Shown one piece after another: positions 6,327-11,110 of a DNA stretch of 11,110 nt. Source of the stretch: Flavobacteriales bacterium (GTDB lineage: Bacteria; Bacteroidota; Bacteroidia; Flavobacteriales_D; Crocinitomicaceae); NCBI GenBank assembly GCA_018665005.1, contig JABJEE010000126.1, positions 1 through 11,110 on the forward strand. Direction: 5' to 3'. The notes under the pieces were generated by a model. It saw only the letters and a program-made list of their open reading frames with translations, was not told the origin of the DNA and ran no database searches. Position 1 is the stretch's first letter. Each line of letters starts with the position of its first letter. A program made the translations under genes and the position numbers.

Positions 6327-8948
6327 ATGAGTATTGCAAAAACATACGATCCTAAAATTGCTGAAGATAAATGGTACAAGCATTGGCAGGAAAAGGGTTA
6401 TTTTAGTTCATCTCCAGATGAAAGAGAGCCTTTCACCATAGTGATTCCTCCTCCAAATGTAACGGGGGTTTTACATATGGGTCACATGTTGAACAATACG
6501 ATACAAGATGTACTAGTGCGTCGGGCTAGAATGCAGGGGAAAAATGCTTGTTGGGTCCCTGGAACGGACCATGCATCAATTGCAACCGAAGCAAAGGTTG
6601 TCCAGAAATTGAGAAGTGAGGGATTGAAAAAATCTGACCTTTCGAGAAGTGAATTTTTAGAGCATGCTTTTGAATGGAAAGAAAAGCATGGAGGAATTAT
6701 TCTTGAACAATTAAAGAAGCTTGGAGCTTCATGTGATTGGGACAGAACACATTTTACGATGGACGAGGAATACTCAAAGTCAGTAAAAGCAGTTTTTATC
6801 GATCTCTTTAATAAAGGCAAAATTTATAGAGGGGTAAGAATGGTGAATTGGGATCCTGAGGCCTTGACGGCAGTTTCTGATGAAGAGGTATTACACAAAG
6901 AGGTCAATTCGAAGCTTTTTTATATCAGGTATAAGGTTGTGGATTCAGATGATGAATGGATGACTATTGCGACAACGAGACCTGAGACTATTTTTGGCGA
7001 TACTGCAATATGTGTGAACCCTAAAGATGAAAGGTATACACAGCTTCATGGAAAAGAAATTATAGTACCAATAAGTAATCGAAAAGTGCCAGTTATTTGT
7101 GATGAATACGTTGATTTGGAGTTTGGTACGGGTTGTTTAAAGGTTACACCAGCGCACGACATAAATGATTACGACATTGGTGTAAAACACAACCTCGAAA
7201 CATTAAATGTATTTTATGATAACGGGACATTAAACTCACATGGATTGCATTATGAGGGTCAAGATCGATTTGAAGTCAGAAAAAACATCGAAAAAGAGCT
7301 AAATGACAAAGGTTATTTGGTAAAAGTGGAAGACCATCAAAATAAAGTGGGTTTCTCTGAAAGAACAAATGCTATTATAGAACCAAAATTGTCATTGCAA
7401 TGGTTCGTAAATATGCAGGATTTATCCAAACCTGCTTTGGAAAATGTCCTCAACGGAAATATAAAGTTTCATCCAGATAAGTTTAAAAATACATATCGAC
7501 ATTGGATGGAAAACATTAAAGACTGGTGTATTTCACGACAATTGTGGTGGGGGCATCGAATCCCGGCTTATTATTTTGGTAAAGGAGCTGACGATTTTGT
7601 AGTTGCAGATGATATTCAAAGTGCTTTGGAGCTGGCAAAAGCCAAATCGAATAAAGAGTTAAAAGAGGATGATTTATGGCAAGATGAAGATGTCTTAGAT
7701 ACTTGGTTTTCAAGTTGGTTATGGCCTATTTCAGTTTTCAATGGTTTGACTGACCCGGAAAACGAAGAGATTAAATATTATTTCCCGACTAATGACTTGG
7801 TGACTGCCCCAGAGATTATGTTTTTTTGGGTGGCAAGAATGATTATTGCGGGTTATGAGTATTTGGATGAACTGCCCTTCAAAAATGTCTATTTCACGGG
7901 AATTGTAAGGGATAAGTTGGGGCGTAAGATGTCAAAGTCGTTAGGCAACTCTCCTGACCCCATCGAGCTCATTCATAAGTTTGGGGCTGATGGTGTTCGA
8001 GTCGGAGTTTTAATAAGCTCTCCTGCTGGAAATGATTTGCCTTTTGATACTTCTCAATGCGAGCAAGGAAGAAATTTCGCCAATAAAATTTGGAATGCTT
8101 TTAGACTCGTGTCTAATTGGGAAGTGAAAGACATGGATCAACCTCAGTCTTCAGCTGTGGCCGTTTCTTGGTTTGAAAACAAGTTGCAAAAAACTTTAGA
8201 AGAAATCAATCTTATGTATGACCAATACAGAATTTCTGAAGCATTAATGGCTACTTATAAATTGGTTTGGGATGATTTCTGTTCTTGGTATTTGGAGATA
8301 GTAAAGCCTGGTTATCTGCAACCAATTGATCATAAAACAATACGACAAACTGAAGGTTTTTTCGATATCATCTTAAAATTATTACATCCTTTTATGCCAT
8401 TCGTTAGTGAGGAATTGTGGCATTTGATTTCCAAGAAGGATTCGGATATAATGATTTCGTCTTGGCCGGAATTTAAAGGTTATGAAAAATCACAGTTAAA
8501 AGACTTTGAATTGTCGGGTGAAATTATTTCAAGTGTCAGAAACATCAGAAAAGAGCAAAATATAGCATCCAAAGTAAAGTTGGAGCTTTTTTATGCGGGT
8601 GAGTTTAAACGCAATAAGGACCATGATGCAATGATTCAAAAAATGGCGAATCTCTCATTATTCGAATTTACTGCTGAGAAAATAAATAACTCGAATGGAT
8701 TTATCGTTTCAGGAGTTGAGTTTTTCATACCCTTTGGTGACGCCATTGACGTTGAAGCTGAAAGACAGAAGATAGAGCAAGAGCTTGATTATTCTCGTGG
8801 TTTTCTAGTCAGCGTACAGAAGAAATTGTCTAATGAACGATTTGTTAATTCTGCACCGAAAAATGTCGTTGATATGGAACGTAAAAAAGAGTCTGATGCG
8901 CTTACTAAAATAGCTTTATTGGAAGAGAAGCTGAATACATTGGTTTAA
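6327..8948 (+). CDS. valS: Valyl-tRNA synthetase (valine--tRNA ligase)
   Basis: ValS charges tRNA-Val with valine and hydrolyses mischarged Thr-tRNA-Val. The 873-residue class I synthetase is full length. It shows PPPNVTGVLHMGHML (41-55) with the HIGH-type motif HMGH at 50-53. The CP1 editing domain includes ATTRPETIFGD (about 214-224) and KVTPAHDINDYDIG (about 272-285). SRQLWWGHRIPA (about 402-413) follows, then KMSKS at 534-538. The anticodon-binding domain occupies about 620-770, and the C-terminal coiled-coil arm begins near residue 805. The start MSIAKTYDPKIAEDKWYKHW is typical for the family. It has its own promoter and no T-box-like leader; the gap before it is too short for one. Its TAA overlaps the stop of the convergent OmpA-domain gene by 4 bases. 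Confidence 0.98.
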   Translation: MSIAKTYDPKIAEDKWYKHWQEKGYFSSSPDEREPFTIVIPPPNVTGVLHMGHMLNNTIQDVLVRRARMQGKNACWVPGTDHASIATEAKVVQKLRSEGLKKSDLSRSEFLEHAFEWKEKHGGIILEQLKKLGASCDWDRTHFTMDEEYSKSVKAVFIDLFNKGKIYRGVRMVNWDPEALTAVSDEEVLHKEVNSKLFYIRYKVVDSDDEWMTIATTRPETIFGDTAICVNPKDERYTQLHGKEIIVPISNRKVPVICDEYVDLEFGTGCLKVTPAHDINDYDIGVKHNLETLNVFYDNGTLNSHGLHYEGQDRFEVRKNIEKELNDKGYLVKVEDHQNKVGFSERTNAIIEPKLSLQWFVNMQDLSKPALENVLNGNIKFHPDKFKNTYRHWMENIKDWCISRQLWWGHRIPAYYFGKGADDFVVADDIQSALELAKAKSNKELKEDDLWQDEDVLDTWFSSWLWPISVFNGLTDPENEEIKYYFPTNDLVTAPEIMFFWVARMIIAGYEYLDELPFKNVYFTGIVRDKLGRKMSKSLGNSPDPIELIHKFGADGVRVGVLISSPAGNDLPFDTSQCEQGRNFANKIWNAFRLVSNWEVKDMDQPQSSAVAVSWFENKLQKTLEEINLMYDQYRISEALMATYKLVWDDFCSWYLEIVKPGYLQPIDHKTIRQTEGFFDIILKLLHPFMPFVSEELWHLISKKDSDIMISSWPEFKGYEKSQLKDFELSGEIISSVRNIRKEQNIASKVKLELFYAGEFKRNKDHDAMIQKMANLSLFEFTAEKINNSNGFIVSGVEFFIPFGDAIDVEAERQKIEQELDYSRGFLVSVQKKLSNERFVNSAPKNVVDMERKKESDALTKIALLEEKLNTLV

Positions 8949-9805
8949 ATAAACCTAAAGTCAACTCTCCTATTCATGCTTTTTCCTTTTGAAGTTTCAT
9001 TAGATTGAATGGGGACCGTTTCTCCTTTAAAATCAATTACGATCCTATCTCGACGCAGTCCACGTGTTGTAAAAAATCTTATGATGGATTCAGCTCTTTT
9101 TTTGGACAAGGATTCATTGTATTTGTTGGACCCATCAGAATCTGTATGACCAATAACCAAAATTCGTAAATCTGAATGACTTAATATGATCTTTTTTATT
9201 TCTTTTAATTGGTCATGATACTCTTCTTTAACGTTGGACTTGTCATAATCAAAATAAATGGGCTCAAAGCTGAAGTTTTTTAACTCTTCTAATCTTTTCT
9301 CTGGCGAGGATAATCCATTACGGTACTCACTTAAAATGGTGCTTACCCAATTTTTACTTTTAGATGGTTTGAGCTTAGAGTTGAAGTCGAATTTTGATTT
9401 AAAAAGAATGATTTTTTTATTTGAAGAGTCATTTTTATATCCTTCTAGATATCCCCTTTCAAGATTGTATTTGAAATAATAGGGGTTCAATGTTGGGTGG
9501 TTTTGCTTAGATGTTGTTTGTAGAATTCGTTTCTCATCAATTTGAAAGTCTAAATATCGTTTCGTTCCCTTTATTTGAATGATTTGAACTTCTTTATGTT
9601 GGTTTTCAATTCTCATATTCCCTTCAAGTAGCCCGTTGATAGCTATGAAATCAATAAAGTAAACTTCATTTGATTCGGTAGATGCAGAGTCTGAAATTTC
9701 AAAACCTTTCCATGTTCCGGAAAACTTGAGCTGTGCGTTAATGGCTTGAACACAAAGCACAGATAGACACAATTGAATTAATATAATTTTCATTTTTTCT
9801 TGCAT
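8945..9805 (-). CDS. Exported OmpA C-terminal domain protein
   Basis: This protein probably tethers the outer membrane or a periplasmic partner to peptidoglycan. From the ATG at 9805 it has 286 residues. An internal ATG at 9793 (Met5) gives a cleaner signal peptide, MKIILIQLCLSVLCVQAINA, with likely cleavage after Ala24, and may be the true start. Residues 25-140 form a strand-rich domain that begins LKFSGTWKGF and contains a repeated 'G-x-L-E-G' pattern (LLEGNMRIEN, YLEGYKND); it recalls small lipocalin-like beta domains but I cannot name it. A linker (141-180) leads to the OmpA-like domain (181-286) with YFDYDKSNV, GHTDSDGS and LSKKRAESI. D222 and R237, spaced as in OmpA, should bind diaminopimelate. 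There is no lipobox Cys and no beta-barrel. It is convergent with valS and divergent from the peroxidase gene. Confidence 0.88.
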   Translation of the reverse strand: MQEKMKIILIQLCLSVLCVQAINAQLKFSGTWKGFEISDSASTESNEVYFIDFIAINGLLEGNMRIENQHKEVQIIQIKGTKRYLDFQIDEKRILQTTSKQNHPTLNPYYFKYNLERGYLEGYKNDSSNKKIILFKSKFDFNSKLKPSKSKNWVSTILSEYRNGLSSPEKRLEELKNFSFEPIYFDYDKSNVKEEYHDQLKEIKKIILSHSDLRILVIGHTDSDGSNKYNESLSKKRAESIIRFFTTRGLRRDRIVIDFKGETVPIQSNETSKGKSMNRRVDFRFI

Positions 9806-9806
9806 T

Positions 9807-9850
9807 ACCTATTGATTATTCGTTTAATTGCAAAAAATGTTCCAATAGGT
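9807..9850. repeat. Inverted repeat between the OmpA-domain gene and the peroxidase gene
   Basis: Perfect 8-base arms ACCTATTG (9807-9814) and CAATAGGT (9843-9850) are separated by 28 bases. The left arm lies next to the OmpA-domain start codon. The spacing is too wide for a good terminator hairpin; paired operator half-sites are possible but unproven. Confidence 0.4.
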
Positions 9851-9868
9851 TAAAACAAATTTGGAACA
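9838..9868. repeat. Second inverted repeat in the same divergent region
   Basis: Perfect 8-base arms TGTTCCAA (9838-9845) and TTGGAACA (9861-9868) have centres 23 bases apart, about two helical turns, as is common for dimeric regulator sites. It overlaps the right arm of the other inverted repeat and the palindrome CAAATTTG (9856-9863), a one-mismatch version of the -7 box in both directions. Confidence 0.45.
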
Positions 9869-9884
9869 CCAATGTTACAATTTC

Positions 9885-10463
9885 ATGAAAAGATACATAT
9901 CATTATTCCCGGCAATATTGTTAATCCTAGCATTATTAGCAAACACCAGCTTCTCTAATAAGAATCAAATTAAAAATAAAAAAATGTCAATACACGAGTT
10001 TAAGGTGGAAAGCATCTCAGGAGAGTCTTACGATTTCTCTAATTTAAAAGGCAAAAAAGTAATGATCGTTAATACTGCGTCAAAATGTGGTTTAACACCG
10101 CAATACGAGCAGTTAGAGGCTTTGTACCAAAAATACAAGGATAATAATTTTATTATTGTAGGATTTCCGTCGAATGACTTCATGGGACAGGAGCCTGGTA
10201 CAAATGAAGAAATTGTTGCGTTTTGTAAAAAGAATTATGGCGTTACCTTTCCAATGATGTCGAAGGTCAAGGTAAAGGGTAAAGGCATGTGTGATCTCTA
10301 TTCATTTTTAACGAGTAAATCAAAAAATGGACTTGAGGATAATAAAGTGCAGTGGAATTTTCAGAAATATCTTTTAGATGAAGAAGGCTTTTTGGTAAAA
10401 GTTATTTCTCCAAGAATAACCCCTGATGATTCTCAAATATCCTCATGGATAGAGGGTTCCTAA
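9885..10463 (+). CDS. Glutathione peroxidase family protein (thioredoxin-type, exported)
   Basis: The enzyme reduces peroxides; bacterial cysteine forms of this family usually take electrons from thioredoxin rather than glutathione. With the ATG at 9885 the protein has 192 residues. The first 24 (MKRYISLFPAILLILALL, then ANTSFS) form a signal peptide or membrane anchor, and the catalytic domain starts near SIHEFKVESISG. The active-site residues are all present: Cys68 in NTASKCGLTPQYEQL (Cys in place of selenocysteine), Gln102 in GFPSNDFMGQEPG, and Trp157-Asn158 in VQWNFQKYL. Cys114 in VAFCKKNYGVTFP matches the resolving Cys of thioredoxin-dependent members. An upstream TTG at 9861 would add eight residues but spoils the signal peptide. 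Export implies periplasmic peroxide defence needing a periplasmic thiol donor. It is divergent from the OmpA-domain gene and 123 bases before gyrB. Confidence 0.93.
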   Translation: MKRYISLFPAILLILALLANTSFSNKNQIKNKKMSIHEFKVESISGESYDFSNLKGKKVMIVNTASKCGLTPQYEQLEALYQKYKDNNFIIVGFPSNDFMGQEPGTNEEIVAFCKKNYGVTFPMMSKVKVKGKGMCDLYSFLTSKSKNGLEDNKVQWNFQKYLLDEEGFLVKVISPRITPDDSQISSWIEGS

Positions 10464-10513
10464 TATCGTTGAAACTTTGTTCATAAGTCAGTGTTTTTTA
10501 AAACTAAAAAATA

Positions 10514-10543
10514 TTGAAAACCCTTGATATTTCGTTATTTTTG
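10514..10543 (+). promoter_or_regulatory. gyrB promoter (-33 and -7 elements)
   Basis: TTG at 10514-10516 and TATTTTTG at 10536-10543 (full match to TAnnTTTG) are separated by 19 bases, within the range known for Flavobacterium promoters. Transcription would start near 10548, giving a leader of about 40 bases. This is the best promoter match in the window. An AAGGA sits just before the gyrB ATG, too close for ideal Shine-Dalgarno use. Confidence 0.7.
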
Positions 10544-10586
10544 TATACGTCCTGGTTCGCTAGGAGTTAATATAGAAATTAAGGAA

Positions 10587-11110
10587 ATGGAAGAAGAAAA
10601 AAAAGACAATTATTCAGCGGATAATATTCAAGTACTTGAAGGCTTAGAGGCCGTAAGGAAAAGACCAGCAATGTATATCGGGGATGTAGGCTTTAAAGGG
10701 CTGCATCATTTGGTATATGAAGTTGTAGATAATTCTATTGATGAAGCGTTGGCAGGGCATTGTTCCGAAATTTCTGTTTTTATAAACGAAAACAATTCGA
10801 TTACTGTTTTTGACAATGGAAGAGGTATTCCTACGGCATTGCATACCAAAGAAAATAGATCTGCCCTTGAAGTTGTAATGACTGTTTTGCATGCTGGAGG
10901 TAAATTTGATAAAGACACATATAAAGTTTCGGGTGGATTACACGGAGTGGGTGTTTCATGTGTCAACGCATTGTCAGAGCATTTATCGGTTAAAGTTAAA
11001 AGAGATGGCAAACATTTTCAGCAAGAGTACGAAATAGGTAAACCTCTATATGATGTTAAAGAGATTGGTGATTCGGAAGAAACCGGTACAGAAGTTACTT
11101 TTAAGCCTGA
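10587..11110 (+). CDS. gyrB: DNA gyrase subunit B (N-terminal part; runs off the right edge)
   Basis: GyrB is the ATPase subunit of gyrase, which introduces negative supercoils. The first 174 residues are present and cover most of the GHKL ATPase domain. Landmarks are VRKRPAMYIGD (23-33), the magnesium-binding Asn49 in VVDNSIDEALAGH, DNGRGIP (76-82, with Asp76 contacting the adenine) and the ATP-lid motif GGLHGVGVSCVNALS (116-130). The DNSIDEALAGH and MYIGDVG wording favours GyrB over the related ParE. The start MEEEKKDNYSADNIQVLEGLEAV is typical of Bacteroidota GyrB. The gene stands alone behind its own promoter in the 123-base gap after the peroxidase gene. That gap holds the promoter and no other gene that I can see. 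Confidence 0.95.
   Translation, partial: MEEEKKDNYSADNIQVLEGLEAVRKRPAMYIGDVGFKGLHHLVYEVVDNSIDEALAGHCSEISVFINENNSITVFDNGRGIPTALHTKENRSALEVVMTVLHAGGKFDKDTYKVSGGLHGVGVSCVNALSEHLSVKVKRDGKHFQQEYEIGKPLYDVKEIGDSEETGTEVTFKP

Noticed and set aside
9861..9884. TTG start for the peroxidase gene
   Set aside because: It places polar residues before the signal peptide and lies within an inverted-repeat arm; the ATG at 9885 fits a normal leader.
10464..10535. Terminator after the peroxidase gene (GTTTTTTAAAAC and nearby A/T runs)
   Set aside because: Only a weak A/T palindrome is present, with no G/C stem; such runs are expected in AT-rich DNA.
10706..11011. Open frame opposite gyrB (101 codons, minus strand)
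   Set aside because: It is a shadow of the gyrB ATPase domain with no start context or family resemblance.
1..11110. Mobile element, phage, CRISPR or defence genes
   Set aside because: No transposase, integrase, Cas or toxin-like gene, no direct-repeat array and no sharp change in composition was seen.

Overview
The window is chromosomal housekeeping DNA from a member of the Bacteroidota, most plausibly a Flavobacteriales-like lineage. The DNA is AT-rich. Start codons mostly lack Shine-Dalgarno sequences. At least six transcription units begin with a match to the Bacteroidota -7 promoter box TAnnTTTG. The protein sequences (short-form Psd, FtsH, PyrE, the small SRPBCC protein, GyrB) also read as Bacteroidota types. 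The rank below phylum is an inference.

Layout, left to right. (1) A leftward cluster at 1-3837 is read in the order rsfS, ftsH, a DUF2007-like gene, cdsA, psd (psd is cut by the left edge). It joins ribosome silencing, membrane-protein quality control and phospholipid synthesis. The genes overlap or are 10-21 bases apart, so they probably form one operon. (2) birA (biotin protein ligase) runs rightward from 3892, divergent from rsfS across a 54-base gap. (3) A leftward pair, pyrE and an SRPBCC-family gene, lies at 4630-5672. It ends by overlapping birA and begins by overlapping a rightward Nudix hydrolase gene: the two opposed ATG codons share the same CATG. (4) valS (valyl-tRNA synthetase) runs rightward to 8948 and its stop codon overlaps that of a leftward OmpA-domain gene. 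(5) A divergent pair follows: the OmpA-domain envelope protein (leftward) and an exported, cysteine-type glutathione peroxidase (rightward), separated by a short region rich in inverted repeats. (6) gyrB starts at 10587 and runs off the right edge.

The genes join in core physiology. CdsA makes CDP-diacylglycerol and Psd makes phosphatidylethanolamine, while FtsH polices the same membrane. BirA activates biotin enzymes such as acetyl-CoA carboxylase, which feeds fatty-acid synthesis. PyrE supplies pyrimidine nucleotides. No mobile element, CRISPR array, RNA gene or stretch of obviously foreign composition was seen, and no gene-free stretch exceeds about 125 bases. I found no evidence of a wholly new system. 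The items most worth a second look are the extreme compaction of opposed genes (shared start and stop codons, -7 boxes inside the opposing gene), the repeat-rich promoter region that lacks the usual -7 box between the OmpA-domain gene and the peroxidase, and three conserved-looking proteins of unknown role (SRPBCC, DUF2007-like, and the N-terminal extension of the Nudix protein).
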